A stretch of DNA of 64,000 bases from Melieria omissa (lineage: Eukaryota; Arthropoda; Insecta; Diptera; Ulidiidae), in NCBI GenBank assembly GCA_963971225.1, contig OZ020270.1, positions 23,571,689 through 23,635,688 on the forward strand, read 5' to 3'. Within the stretch, counting starts at the first letter, position 1, and the number at the start of each line of letters is the position of its first letter. Positions 41,246 to 53,420 of this stretch are shown piece after piece. Below the pieces are notes generated by a model that saw only the letters and a program-made list of their open reading frames with translations, was not told the DNA's origin and ran no database searches. A program made the translations under genes and the position numbers.

Positions 41246-43069
41246 CCAGATTGGACATAATAGAGTGTTATGAAGATGATGGTTTCCAAAGGACGAATAA
41301 AATTGGGAAACAGATGTGTGTCTTCATGCTAAAATCGATGTTCTCACATTGGGCCATAGTTTTGAATTATTTCATTTCCGAAAATGGGCTTTCTGGCGAT
41401 ACGTTATGCAAAATAATTATAACAAAAAAAATTATACAAAATATTATTTTGTCAGAGTTTGGGGTTTCTATTAGTGTCCTAGTATGTGACCAAGGTTCAA
41501 CCAATAGAAAGTGTTTCACGGCTTTGGGAGTAACGGCAGAAACGTCCTTTTTTGAATATGCTAACAAAAAAGTATATTGTATGTTTCATTTCCCACACCT
41601 TGTAAAATCTTTACGAAATGGCCTTTTAGGCAGTGATTTGAGCACACCTGATGGTTTGAGTTAGCTTCAAAATTATACGTGAACTATGGGAAACAGATAT
41701 AAATGCAAAAACCAAGATGTGCACAAAACTAACAAGACAGCACATCTTCCCAAATTCATTTGAAAAAATGCGCGTCAAGTTTGCAACTCAAGTTTTCAGT
41801 CGGACAGTCCAGGCTGCCATTAGAACAATACTGTGGCCGTAAGGAATAACAGCCAAAGTCGATTTTATGAAGTTTGCAGGAGAGCACTTCTAATTTTTGA
41901 ATTTGCTTTAGATTACACTAGATAAATTTTAGACTTTTGGGCGTAAAACATTCATTTTATGAGCAAAAGCCATAGAATTTTGTGTAGTAGTACATTTGAA
42001 TACGACGAATGCAATGGTGGTAATAACTCAATTTTGTCCTAACTCGACTTTGGCTGTTATTCCTTAAGGCCACAGAATAGTTGACACCAAAGGATTTAAA
42101 CAATGTTCCAAAGAGTTGGCGTTGTCTACTGCTGATTTTATTTCAAAAATAGACAAATTATTTGACTGTATGAACAGCGGCACATTACACGCAGATAACG
42201 TGTACAGATCAGCCGTTCAACAAAATAATGTGGAGCATTATTTTGTTGAACTTTATAAAAGAATTTCTGCAATATTTGCAACAAATTTCATTTGTGGACA
42301 AAAGTAAAAGAATCTACTTCTTATATGGTATAAAATTAACATTATCATCTTTATTACTGTTACTTGAAGATATTTTTAATCAAAATCAAGAAATTTTTTT
42401 TGTAATGACGAAATTTTTAAACCAAGATAAATTGGAAAATTTGTTTTCGCGCCTGCGACAAAGAGGAGGAAACAATAATAATCCATCCGTCGCAGAATTA
42501 AACACCATATTGGCTAGATTAATGTCCGCAAAAATCGTAAAATCTAGTACAACAGCGAATTGCGAAGATGTGTATGAAAATACTTTTCAGGTTGATCCTA
42601 TAATGCCTAGTGAAGAAAATGCGATCGGCCTTGCAGTTGATGAACAAGAAACAACTGCGACTTTTCATATTGATTTTGATTGCGATGCATATACCAACTA
42701 CTTTTTAGAAGATGTGTTCAATAATTGCACCGAGCTCAATTTGGAGCTAGTATCTGTAAGATATTTTATAAGATACGTAGCTTATAAAGTTTTGCCAAAA
42801 TTGAATTGTGACAAATGTCAGGAAATACTTCGAAAGGAAGACGAAGTACTTTCTGCTCCCAGTGAGCTCTTCATTTTCCACAAAAACTACCAATCAGTGA
42901 CTGATTTCGGAAACTTGGTTGCCCCTTCTCAATCTTTTCTTGAAGTTTGCAAAAAACATATAATTATTTTTCACACAATTTTCACAGAACAACCACAAAA
43001 AAGTGGAAATAAAGCCTTTATTACACTACTCGACACGAAAAATGCTCCTAGAAATAAAAGTATTGTTTA
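41246..43069 (+). pseudogene. P-element/THAP9-like transposase, partial, disrupted
   Basis: The first segment (41251-41664) has CVFMLKSMFSHWAIVLNYF, VLVCDQGSTNRKCFTALGVT and FHFPHLVKSLRNGLL, matching the catalytic (RNase H-like) region of P-family transposases with its conserved D-Q-G-x-x-N. A 245-bp MITE interrupts at 41831. It resumes with FISKIDKLFDCMN, and after a frameshift near 42230 runs to 43069 with FLNQDKLENLFSRLRQRGG and FHKNYQSVTDFGNLVAP, the C-terminal signatures. The N-terminal THAP zinc finger and both P termini are missing. GTPase-insert residues could not be judged. Confidence 0.85.
41831..42075. mobile_element. 245-bp MITE in the P-like gene
   Basis: The ends CTGTGGCCGTAAGGAATAAC and GTTATTCCTTAAGGCCACAG are inverted repeats with one mismatch, continuing with AGCCAAAGTCGA on both sides (32 bp in all). 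AATA flanks both ends (41827-41830, 42076-42079), a 4-bp TSD. The two sides join the P-like frame exactly once one AATA is removed. The superfamily is not clear to me. Confidence 0.88.
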
Positions 43070-43440
43070 AACCAATTTTCGGCTGCTGAACACGAAACTG
43101 AAAATCAAAAAATTTTCTTAAGAAGCGTTTTCGAAAAATCTTCGAAAAACACGTTTTTCCCATCTTATTTCAGTTATAAACACATATCTCGTAAACCAAC
43201 CATCCGACTAATACATGTGGCCCGTCGTTCAGAACGTAATTAACACTTCGTTCAATAATGTGTGTGACTGACACATAGATGGCGGCACTAATACTAAATC
43301 AATATTTCAAATATATAATCAATATATTTTCGAAATTGTGAACCTTTTTAGGCTTACTGTCAAAATTATATGTCAATCCGACCATTAGTTTACAAGTAAC
43401 AGTGCTTTAAGTGACACTACTTTTGAGTTTTCAAAAAAAA
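43070..43440. other. P-like 3' flank and mariner 5' UTR, no gene
   Basis: No ORF. The last ~60 bp before the mariner start, CAGTGCTTTAAGTGACACTA then TTTTGAG and an A-run, look like a mariner leader. No mariner TIR or TA boundary could be recognised. Confidence 0.35.
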
Positions 43441-44440
43441 TGAATTCAAAGCAATTCCGTGTGCTGATTTATCATTGTTTTTTAATGAAAAAACATACTG
43501 TTCAATGCCAGGAATGGCTGCAAAAACATTATTCGGGCTCCATCAAAAAGAACCATTTGTTATTGATATGCCGAATTCAAACGTGGTCGTACAGACACCG
43601 ATGACATTCCATCTACTGGACGGCCAAATGACGCTGTTATTCCGGAAAACGTTGAAAAAACACTGAAAATCATTATGTCCGACCGTAAAGTGAAAGTGGG
43701 GGAGATTGCTGACATTCTAAAGATATCAGCAGGCAGTGTACACACCATAATACACGAACATTTGGTTATGAAAAATGTGTTTTCGAAATGGGTGCCGCGT
43801 TTGCTCACACCGGAGCAAAAACAACAACGAATCGATGATTCAAAGGGCTGTTTGGACATGTTTACGCGCAACAAGTCGGAGTTTTTGCGTCGGTACATCA
43901 CAATGGATGAAACATGGATCCACCATTTCACTCCAGAGTCAAATCGGCAGTCTGCTGAGTGGCATGCAACCGGTGAAAGCCGCCCAAAGCGTCCAAAGGC
44001 ACAAACATCGGCTGGCAAGGTTATGGCGTCAGTATTTTGGGATGTGCACGGAATAATATTCATCGACTATCTTGAGAAAGGGAAAAGAATCAATAGCGAC
44101 TATTATATAGCGTTGTTGGAACGTTTGAAAGAAGAAATCGCGATTAAGCGGCCCCATATGAAGAAGAAAAAAGTGTTGTTTCACCAAGACAATGCACCGT
44201 GTCACAAGTCGATGAAAACGATGGCAAAAAAGCATGAATTGGGCTTCGAATTGCTTCCTCATCCCACGTATTCTCCAGATCTGGCCCCCAGCGACTACTG
44301 GCTCTTCGCAGACCTCAAAAAGATGCTCCGTGGTAAGAGATTTAGCTATCGTAAGTAATCGCCGAAACTAACGCCTATTTTGAAGGCAAAGAAAAATCGT
44401 ACAATGAAATTTGGGGAAGTTACTGACGATGAAAGTTGAA
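43441..44440 (+). pseudogene. Mariner transposase, near complete, frameshifted
   Basis: The N-terminus (MNSKQFRVLIYHCFLMKKHT at 43441) is broken by shifts before 43675. From 43675 a 227-codon frame is intact: KVGEIADILKISAGSVHTII (second HTH), KWVPRLLT linker (the WVPHEL-like motif), then catalytic Asp in MDETWIHH, Asp in HQDNAPCHKS and Asp in YSPDLAPSDYWLF with 34 residues between the last two, the DD34D triad. The last ~50 residues are shifted. It is mellifera/irritans-like by general look; the subfamily is uncertain. It is a different lineage from the mini-mariner at 28270. Confidence 0.9.
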
Positions 44441-44443
44441 AAA

Positions 44444-44805
<362 letters not shown>

Positions 44806-44819
44806 CACCACTACCCCTA

Positions 44820-46132
44820 TTCTTAATCGAGCTGGAAATCAACACAAACAATAAGGACATTTACAGGATAGACAAACTAATGCACTGCATAGTGACATTC
44901 GAGGCACCTCATCATAAACGGACGATTGCACAGTGCACTCAGTGTCAAAAATACGGACACACAAATACCTATTGCACGATGGACCCAGTATGCGTCAAGT
45001 GTGCTGGTAAGCATTTATCAAGCGATTGCAAGAAACATGACGGTATAGTTAAGGCAGGTTTCTACCTTGTGCGGCCGAGAAAACATGTTTTTTTTGAAAA
45101 ATTTTTCATGGAAAGGTTTTTAAGATAAACACTGGAAAATTTTTTCAGATGTAGGTATATGTTTATTGTACAAGTAAAAAAAGTTTCAGAATAAAATATG
45201 CAAAGGGGGGGAGGGGGCCATCGAGCAATGGCGGCAGGACTTCCTTACTCGCGGAAGTCCTGCCGCTGTTTGAGATGACTTGAAACACAATAATGAAATT
45301 TTTTCTTATTCTGTATCCTTTTGTCTATGGCTGGAACTAGGATTTAAAAAAAAAATGAAAAATGAAGGATTTATGCGATTTTGACTAAAAAACTCAATTT
45401 TTACCTACTTTTTTCAATACAAATTTCTATTTTTAATGAAAAATAATTATTATTTCTTGAAGATCCTAGTTCCAGCCATAGCTAAGACCTTGATAAATGA
45501 CTGTTTAAAATTTCGTAGCTATTGCTCAACTCGTGTGGCCTAAATCACTTCCGCAAGCTCAAAAAATGTAGTTTTGAGAAAAACGCGTTCAAAGTTTTGC
45601 TTCAGTACTCGGCGCGCTCGACACCGCTACTTGTTTCGATAAATTGCTACCGTAATTCGAAAGATTTCAACTTCAAATTTTGGGAGCGTATTCTACAATC
45701 ATGTATTAATCTAAAAATGCATGAAAAAAAAAATCGATTTTTTTGACCGCACAAGGTAGAAACCCCCCTTAAGTGTGCTCTGTGTGGAGGTAATCATACT
45801 GCCAACTACAAAGGCTGCGAAATATATAAAGCCTTAAAAATTCGTAGATTCGCACCCCTACGCACGAAAGAAACTGAAACAAAAAAAGTAACTGACACAA
45901 CAAAAATGACAAATGTAAACCCTGCTCAGTCAATAATAACACCTGGCATAAGCTATGCGCAGGCAGTAGCATCATCAATAAGTAAAAACCCGGAGCAAGA
46001 ACGCACTAATAATTCTACTTACACTAAAGACATCGATGAATTAAAAGACATGGTAAAATCCCTAATTAATCAAATGAACAATATGATGAATATAATAGCA
46101 ATGTTACTTAAAAATTTAAATGGACAAAAATA
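44820..46132 (+). pseudogene. jockey ORF1 (gag-like, CCHC), truncated and interrupted
   Basis: The frame opens before the first ATG (44880) with LPLFLIELEINTNNKDIYRI and continues to CTQCQKYGHTNTYC and CVKCAGKHLSSDCK, two zinc knuckles. It is cut by the TTAA MITE at 45053. It resumes at 45769 with a third knuckle (CALCGGNHTANYKGC) and the tail ending QAVASSISKNPEQ and NLNGQK (stop at 46133). The protein binds LINE RNA. The N-terminal half is missing because the insertion is 5'-truncated. Confidence 0.85.
45053..45768. mobile_element. TTAA MITE in jockey ORF1, 716 bp
   Basis: The ends carry GGTTTCTACCTTGTGCGG (left, after GGCA) and its inverse (right, before CCCC), flanked by TTAA at 45049-45052 and 45769-45772. 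A perfect 14-bp stem with 8-nt loop (GCGGCAGGACTTCC, 45231-45244; GGAAGTCCTGCCGC, 45253-45266) lies inside. AAAAACGCGTTCAAAGTTTT (about 45579) resembles ACTTTAAACGCGTTTTTC in the MITE at 46503. No ORF. Confidence 0.92.
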
Positions 46133-49100
46133 GAAATCTGACAATCTTAATATGGAACGCAAATGGACTAACACAACACTACTTAGAATTAAAGCAATAT
46201 CTAACTGAAACAGAAATTGACATTGCACTAATTGCAGAAACCCACTTCACAGATAACAGTTACCTCAACTTTCCTGGATATCAGTTATATGCCACTAACC
46301 ACCCTGACGGTAGAGCTCATGGGGGAGCTACCATAATTGTAAAAGCCAATATTAAACACACTCAACAGCTACCGTATAAAATGCCACATATACAATCATC
46401 GACTATAGAAATTAATGACAAAAATGGACCAATATTAATTTCTTCCATCTATTGCCCACCCAGGCACATAATCACGACAGAACAATATGCTGTTTTCCTT
46501 AAGGGGGTGTTCTGTAGTAAAATTTTCAAAAAATCGATTTTTTTTTTTGCATTTTTCAACAGGTAATGTTGTTATCTATCGTATAAAAAAAGGTCTTTGA
46601 TGAATTCGGACCGGAAAGTCATTTGTAAAGGAGGTTTCGTCACGCGCTCCGCCGAATTTCCACAGTACTTTCAGTGAACAAAAAACTTTAAACGCGTTTT
46701 TCCCGAAACCATGTTTTTCGAACTGGTTCACACGATTACAAATGATTGAGTAGACGGATTTTGATAATTTTTTTTTTAAATGTTTCTAAAAGTTGTCGCT
46801 ATCGTCCGACGAGCGTTTTTTTCGATTTTGTTATTAGTTAGTGTTAAATAAATTTTTTTAATTTGAAAAAATGGGGGAAAAAAAATTTTGTACTTTCAAG
46901 TCGCGCCATTTTGAGAATTTTGATGAAAAACCAAAAAGCTCCCGTCGGACGATAATCGCACTCATATAGATTACAACAAAAAAAAAATTTCCGATTTCCA
47001 TGTTTCAGACTGGAGCAATCGTGTGAACCGTCAACGCATGTTTTTTTGGAGGGCATCACTTTGCGGCGCTGCAGTGCAGCAACGAATCAATATTTTTTCA
47101 AACCTTATACTGAACTTTGTAGTTAAAAGTATAATAAAACATTGAAAAAAAACCGCATAAAAAAAAATTGAATAGTTACTTCACAGTAGAATTTCAAAAA
47201 ACACCTAAGAAAACGAGCTGTTACTACAGAACACCCCCTTAAGACGCTAAACAATAGATTCATCATTGCTGGAGACTGGAATGCAAAGCACATTGACTGG
47301 GGCTCAAGGCTGACAAATAAAAAAGGACGTAACCTGATTAATGCGATTGATAAAACCAACTGTAAGTTTCTAAGTACGGGAGAACCTACTTATTGGCCAA
47401 CCGACATAATGAAAACTCCTGACCTAATTGATTTTTGCATAACAAAAAATATAAAGCCACACCATCTTCAGATTAAATCGTGCTTTGATTTGTCATCTGA
47501 CCACTCGCCGCTGATACTTGACTACACAGCTGAAATTGTACCCAAGGACGTAAAACCTCAAATATTCAATGACAAGACCAACTGGGATATGTTTCGACAA
47601 CATACTGAACAGCACCTGTTACAAAGACTTTCATTGAAATCGCAACTTGATATCGAGCGTGCCATCATCTTTTTTAATGACATCATTTTAGACGCAGGAA
47701 TGAAAGCCACACCGCTGCAGCACCAAATTCATATAGATCTCATTCGGACAAAGCAATCAAGAGGCTAATTTTAGAAAAAAGGAGGCTGAGAAAACAATGG
47801 CAAATAACCAGATCACCTGACGACAAACGAAAATTAAATGCAGCAACAAAAAACCTAAAGGCTAGTCTTAACGAAATGAGAAACCAGGAAATAGCGAACT
47901 ATTTAATGTACTTGACACCCACTCAGACCACAAATTATTCGCTTTGGAAATGTACTAAAAAGCTGAAAAAGCAAATCAGACACCAGCCACCGCTAAGGAA
48001 AAGTGACAACTCGTGGGCTATCACCAATGACGAAAAAGCAAAAACACTAGCAAAATACTTTGAAAAGGTCCTTTCAAATGATGACGATAGGGAAATTAAG
48101 CCATGTAATGACAACATAAATATTGACTTATCCACTAAAATACGGAAAACAACGACGCATGAAATAGAATATTGCATTAAAAAGAGGATTAAGCATAAAA
48201 AGGCTCCAGGTTACGACATGCTAACAGGCAAAGCATTAGCCGAACTACCACTCAAAGGATATATGTTCATAAGAAACATAATTAATGCTATGTTTCGAAT
48301 GCAATATTTCCCAACAGTATGGAAAGTGGCGGAAATCATCGCGCTTCCGAAACCAGGAAAGGATCCCACTGACGTAGCATCTTATAGACCAATAAGCCTA
48401 CTACCGACAATATCCAAGATTGCAGAAAAGCTACTACATGATAGACTCAGCGAAATACTTGACAAAAAACATGTAATACCTGACCACCAATTTGGATTCA
48501 GAAAAGAGCATTCTACAATACAGCAGATTCATCGCATAACAAATAAGATCATGACTGATTTCGAAAATAAACGTTACTGTGTCGCTGTGTTCCTTGACGT
48601 AGCAAAAGCATTTGACAAAGTATGGCATAAAGGACTATTATACAAACTGAGCATGATCTTACCACTTGACTATTACTTCATCATCAAAAGCTATATCAGT
48701 GACCGTACCTTCTACATCAAATACAATGACAAGTACTCGCATATTCACTCGATAACTGCAGGAGTCCCACAAGGTAGCGTCCTAGGACCACTGTTATATG
48801 TTTTGTTCACTTCAGACATACCAAAACCAGACAACGTAAATTCGGCTATTGCTACTTTTGCTGACGACACAATTTTATTGGCTTCAGACAAGAACCTAGC
48901 AGTTGCTACGGAAAAACTACAAAAGTACACCGACGCAGTTAAGAACTGGTTTGACAAATGGAGTTTGAAAATAAACGAAGACAAGACTGTTCAAGTGATA
49001 TTTACAACAAAAACAAAATACACAGGCGCTCCAATAAAAATCAATGACAAAAATATAACCATAGAACAAACAGCAAAATATCTTGGTATACATTTGGACT

Positions 49101-49549
49101 CAAAACTGCACTGGCACTACCATATTAAACAAAAAATCAAACAGATAAAAGAGAAATGCAGACAACTTCACTGGCTTTTGGCTAAGAGATCTAAACTCAG
49201 TATTGACAATAAACTGCTGCTTTATAAAACAGTTATTAAACCAATTTGGCTATATGGACTGCAAATATGCGGAAATGCTAAGAAGACGCACTTAACAAAA
49301 ATACAACGACAACAATCAAAAATCCTACGTATAATAACACTATCAGACCGTTACACCACAAACGCCGACATTCATGAAATGCTAAAAATATCAACAGTTG
49401 ATGACGAGGTGAAAAAAGTAACAACAAGGCATTTTGACGTACTTAAAAAACACAAGAACACAGAAATCAACTCACTCTTGCAACGCGAAAACCAGACAAG
49501 ACGACGGCTAAAAAGGAATCGACCATGTGACCTATTGTCCCTAAACTAA
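46120..49549 (+). pseudogene. jockey ORF2: APE endonuclease-RT, interrupted
   Basis: It starts MDKNRNLTILIWNANGLTQH, overlapping the end of ORF1 by 14 bp in another frame. The endonuclease (IALIAETHFTD, HGGATIIVKA) is split by a MITE at 46503 and resumes at 47239 (FIIAGDWNAKHIDWGSR, LSSDHSPLIL). A frameshift near 47755 precedes the RT frame 47876-49549: KHKKAPGYDMLTGKAL, YRPISLLPTISKIAEKLLHD, FGFRKEHSTIQQI, FLDVAKAFDKVWH (motif A), TAGVPQGSVLGPLLYV, and TFADDTILLA (catalytic). The thumb ends ILRIITLSDRYTTN. All RT motifs are intact apart from the MITE and one shift. Confidence 0.9.
46503..47238. mobile_element. TTAA MITE in jockey ORF2, 736 bp
   Basis: The ends GGGGGTGTTCTGTAGTAA and TTACTACAGAACACCCCC are perfect 18-bp inverted repeats, flanked by TTAA (46499-46502, 47239-47242). 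The core has ACTTTAAACGCGTTTTTCCC and GAAACCATGTTTTTCG, echoed in the MITEs at 10930 and 45053. It interrupts the endonuclease; removal with one TTAA restores the codon phase. Confidence 0.93.
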
Positions 49550-49720
49550 AAATCTGTTACCTAAATATTAAGAAACAATTGTAAATTCCAATCCTGACTG
49601 TATCGCTCTAGGCACTGGCCTTATTGTGATGTTTTTATTGATCTTCCTACCTAAATGTTTAACCAAATACTTGATGTCAACGACAGTTGTATAAATAAAT
49701 GGGAAAATAAAAAAAAAAAA

Positions 49721-49774
49721 ATTATTATTATTATTATTATTATTAATATTATTATTATTATTATTATTATTATT
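49721..49774. repeat. ATT microsatellite, 54 bp
   Basis: It lies between the A-tail of the jockey LINE (plus strand) and the 3' end of the R4-like LINE (minus strand), whose first base is at about 49775. It contains one ATA variant. On the minus strand it reads TAA repeats, the known target of Dong/R4-type elements. Confidence 0.95.
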
Positions 49775-52700
49775 CGAATTTGACATTCACAGCTTTTTTG
49801 CTGGAATTCACCCACTTCGGGTATTGCTACCAAAGAAGTTGGGCTCGGCTATGTGTTGTGGTTTAGGAATTTGCGGGCTATTGTTGATGTTTTTAAGATT
49901 ATTGCTTTTTGTATCGTTGTGTGTGTTTTTGGGTCTATGTCTATTGCCTTTAGATGTTTTGTAAATGATTTGGTTGTTATTCCTGTTACCGACATGACTA
50001 TTGGTGTTACGCTAACTTGATTTTGACGCCACATTTCTTTTATTTCTATTGCAAGTTGTTCATATTTTTTTATTTTTTCTTCTTCTTTGTGTATTATGTT
50101 GTGGTCATTGGGGACGGCTATATCTATTAGGTGCGTTATTTTTTGTTCTTTGTTTTGAATAATTATGTCTGGTCTATTGTGTGTTATTGTTCTATCTGTT
50201 AGTACTGTGACATCCCAATATAGTTTTATTTTGTTATTTTCTAAGATTTTTTCGGGTTTATATTTGTAGTACGGTGTGTATTCTGTTATTAGTTTATATT
50301 TTGTCGCAAGTTCTTGGTGGATTATTTTTCCTGCTGTATCATGTCTATCGGTGTATTGTGTTCCTACTAATATATTGCAGCTCCCGATGATGTGTTCTAT
50401 TGTTTCTGTATGCTGAAGGCATCTTCTGCACATGTGTGTTTCTATGTTTTCTTTCAGTATGAATTTACGGTAGTTTCTGGTGGCTATAACCTGGTCTTGC
50501 ATAGCTAGAACGAATCCTTCCGTTTCTGGGTAGATTTGTCCTTTTTTGAGCCATGCATATGATAGTGTGCTATTTATTTTGTTGTTTTGCATTATGGACA
50601 TGTGTCTTCCATGTAATTCCTTTCCGGTCCAGTTTGCTTTTTTTCGTGCTGTAATTTCCTGTTTGGTTTCTATGTTTATGTTTTGTGTGTGTAGGTTGAA
50701 TGGAGTGTATTGTGTGTCTGAGCTTGAGATAGCTTTGTGTAGGGGGTTTGTTTATTGTGGAAGTAGTTTCGTAGTTTTTGTATTTGTGTGTTGTGTAGTG
50801 CTGTGAGGTCTATAATGCCTCGGCCCCCTTCGTCCCTGTTTAGTGTTAATCTTTCGATGCATGAATTTGGGTGGAGATATCTATGTTGCGTCATTTTGGT
50901 TCTGTTTATCCTGTTCATCCTTTCTAGATCTGTTGCTGTCCATTTTATTATGCCAAATGTATATGTAACTATTGGAATTGCATATGAGTTTATTGCTTTT
51001 GTTAGGTTCTTTGAGTTTAATTTTGTTTTCATTATCTTTGTTAGTCTTGAGATATACTGTTTTTCAATTTGTGTTTTGATTTGTGTGTGATTTATTTCGT
51101 TGTTTTGATTGAATCCTAGGTATTTGTACAATTCTCCTGTATTTAGGTAGTCCATTGGTTCGTTGTTAAGTATGACTGGAAGGGATGTCTTGATTTTATT
51201 GCCTTTTTCTATGTTAATAAGTTTGCATTTTTGTATGCCGAACTCCATACATGTGTCGTTTGTGAATGTTTGTGTTAGTGTTAATAGATTTTGCATTTGC
51301 GTTATGTTAGGTGCGTAAAGTTTTATGTCATCCATGTATAGGAGATGGTTTATTATGTGATTTGTTTTGTTTTGCTGCTTTATTTTGTATCCTATTGTAC
51401 TGTTGTTTAGTAGATTAGATAGTGGGTTTAAGGATATGCAGAACCATAGGGCACTCAACGAGTCTCCTTGGAAAATACCTCTTTTTATTTGAATTTCTTC
51501 GGTTTCAGTTTGGTGTTGCTTTGTGTGTAGGTGTATCTTTGTTCGCCATGTTTGCATAATTGTTTTTAAGAATTGTTGGATTTTGGTGTCTATTTTGTAG
51601 ATTTGTAAGATCTCTGTTAGCCAGCTGTGTGGGATTGAGTCGAAAGCTTTTTTGTAGTCTATGTATCCGGTGATGAGGTTGCGGTTTTTGTCTTTTACTT
51701 GTTGTAGTATTACGCTGTCTATAATGATCTGTTCTTTGCACCCTTGGCTGTTTCTTCGGCATCCTTTTTGTTCTTCCGCGAGTATGTTGTTTTGTATAAT
51801 GTGGCTTTCTATTTTTTGTGTTAGTATGGACGTTATAATTTTATATATTGTTGGCAGGCATGTTATCGGTCTGTAGTTTGCCGGATTTTTTGTGTCTTGG
51901 TTTTTCGGTTTGATGTATGTTTTTCCTAATGTTAAAAAGTTTGGTGCATCGTGGGGGTTTGTTATAATATGGTTTATCTGCTTTAAAAGTGTTAAATGGA
52001 GTGAGGTGAATTTTTTGTACCAGAAGTTATGTACGTGGTCTATTCCGGGTGCTTTCCAGTTATGAGTTTTATTGATTGCATTTTTGAGTTCGTCTATTGA
52101 TATGTTGGTTGTTTCTTGTTGGTTGATGTTGTTATGTCTATTTTTTTCGTCAGTTATCCACATTGCTTTTTTGTTGTGTTGTTTGGGGGTCGTCCATATG
52201 CTTTCCCAATACGATTGTATTTCGGGTGTTGTTGGTGGCTCGAAGTCTAATGTGTCATGTTGCTCCAGTGTTTTATAGAATTGTTTTTGATTCATGTTGA
52301 ATTTGTGGTTCTGTGTTTTACGGGCGTTGGATTCTTTGTATCTCCTAAGTCGGGTTGCGTATACGGCAAGTTTTTGTTTGTATGTTTCTAGGATTTCGAT
52401 AGTGTTTATGGTTTCTTGGTTTAGAATAAATTTCATTTGTTTCATTATAGTCTTAGAGTGGTTCCCTTTGTTATATTGTGTTAGCTGTCCTATTGTTTTT
52501 CTAATATTTCTTATCTTATTTTCGATACGTATTTGCCATTTTGGTTTTCTATTATGTTGTTTATCTTTGTTCGGAGGTATCGTTTTTTGGTTGTTGAGTG
52601 TAATTGCTGTCATGGCCGCTGCATAGATTAGTAGGAGGGTTTCTTCGAGATCGGTTGATTCGTACGCGTATTGGGTAAGTATGTTGTTTATTGTATTGAT

Positions 52701-53420
52701 AATTTGGTTAGTATTTGTTTTGAAAATGAGTTTCGGAATTGGCGTCCTATATTGTGGGTGTATACCCTTCCATTTTATTATGGTCATTTCTATTGCATTT
52801 TTAAGGTGCTGTTGTTCGTTGGTTGTTTGGTGGATTGTCTCGGAGGTCTCGATGTTTGCGTGTTCGTTTGTATTGTTTCCGGTATCTTGAATATTGTTGT
52901 TGGTGATATTGGTTATTTCTATATGGTTCCTGTTGGGTCTTATGGAGTCATTATTGTTACTGTCTGTGTCATTTCCATTATTTTGTTGCATTTGTAATTC
53001 TATTGCTATCTGTTCTTTGATCTGTTGTATTTCGATATCTGTAAGGCGTTTGTTAACTAGGATTGTTCTCTTTTGATCTGCAAGTCGTTGTTGTGTGATG
53101 TTAATGTGTGGGTATATATTTGTAAAAAGTTCATAAAATTTTTCTCTATATCCTATTTTAGTTTTTTCGAGTTCTGTTGCTCTGTAGTAACAACGCATGA
53201 CGTTTCTATTTATATCATTGTTCCATGTCATTCGCTGTCTTGGTTTTCCAGCCTTAGTGGTTGCTGTTTGTCTTAGCAAAGCACTAGAGGTTGGTTCATT
53301 GTTAGCTGCGGGGTCGTTATCGTGGTCGAGCTCTGTTGTCCCACGCCGTTCTCGACCGGTACGGCGCACAGTGGCTGATTCTGCCGACGTAGGTTGCAAA
53401 AGTCGATTTTGTCATGTTCG
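49775..53420 (-). mobile_element. R4/Dong-like LINE with restriction-like endonuclease
   Basis: A minus-strand element with a single ORF (one frameshift) and a ~75-bp 3' UTR touching the TAA repeat. It has an N-terminal SANT/Myb-like domain, RT, a CCHC motif and a PD-D endonuclease instead of an APE domain, which places it among the early-branching RLE LINEs, closest to R4/Dong. The 5' end lies near 53400 where the frame meets a stop; no TAA repeat is present on that side, so it may be 5'-truncated. Confidence 0.85.
49849..53399 (-). pseudogene. R4-like RT plus restriction-like endonuclease, one frameshift
   Basis: The first frame (53399-50676, 907 codons) has RQRMTWNNDINRNVMRCYYR (SANT-like, residues ~57-125), KAPGIDHVHNFWYKKF, NYRPITCLPTIYKIITS, TGYIDYKKAFDSIPHSWL (motif A Asp), KRGIFQGDSLSALWFC and LLYMDDIKLYA (catalytic, near 687). 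A shift near 50640-50710 precedes 50601-49849: the zinc motif CRRCLQHTETIEHIIGSC (C58, C61, H70, C75 of that frame) and the endonuclease NRPDIIIQN...LIDIAVP (D145, D160) with the downstream Lys (K172). It would cut TAA-type target DNA and prime its own cDNA. The start codon is unclear because a TGA lies 15 bp upstream. Confidence 0.88.

Larger units (their letters stand above)
44806..49720 (+). mobile_element. jockey-clade LINE with two nested MITEs
   Basis: A two-ORF LINE truncated at its 5' end inside ORF1 (first base right after the ATT array) and ending in an A-run (49710-49720) followed by ATT units. Without the two TTAA MITEs it is about 3.46 kb. ORF1 has CCHC knuckles and ORF2 an APE endonuclease and FADD RT, as in jockey. 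Confidence 0.92.
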
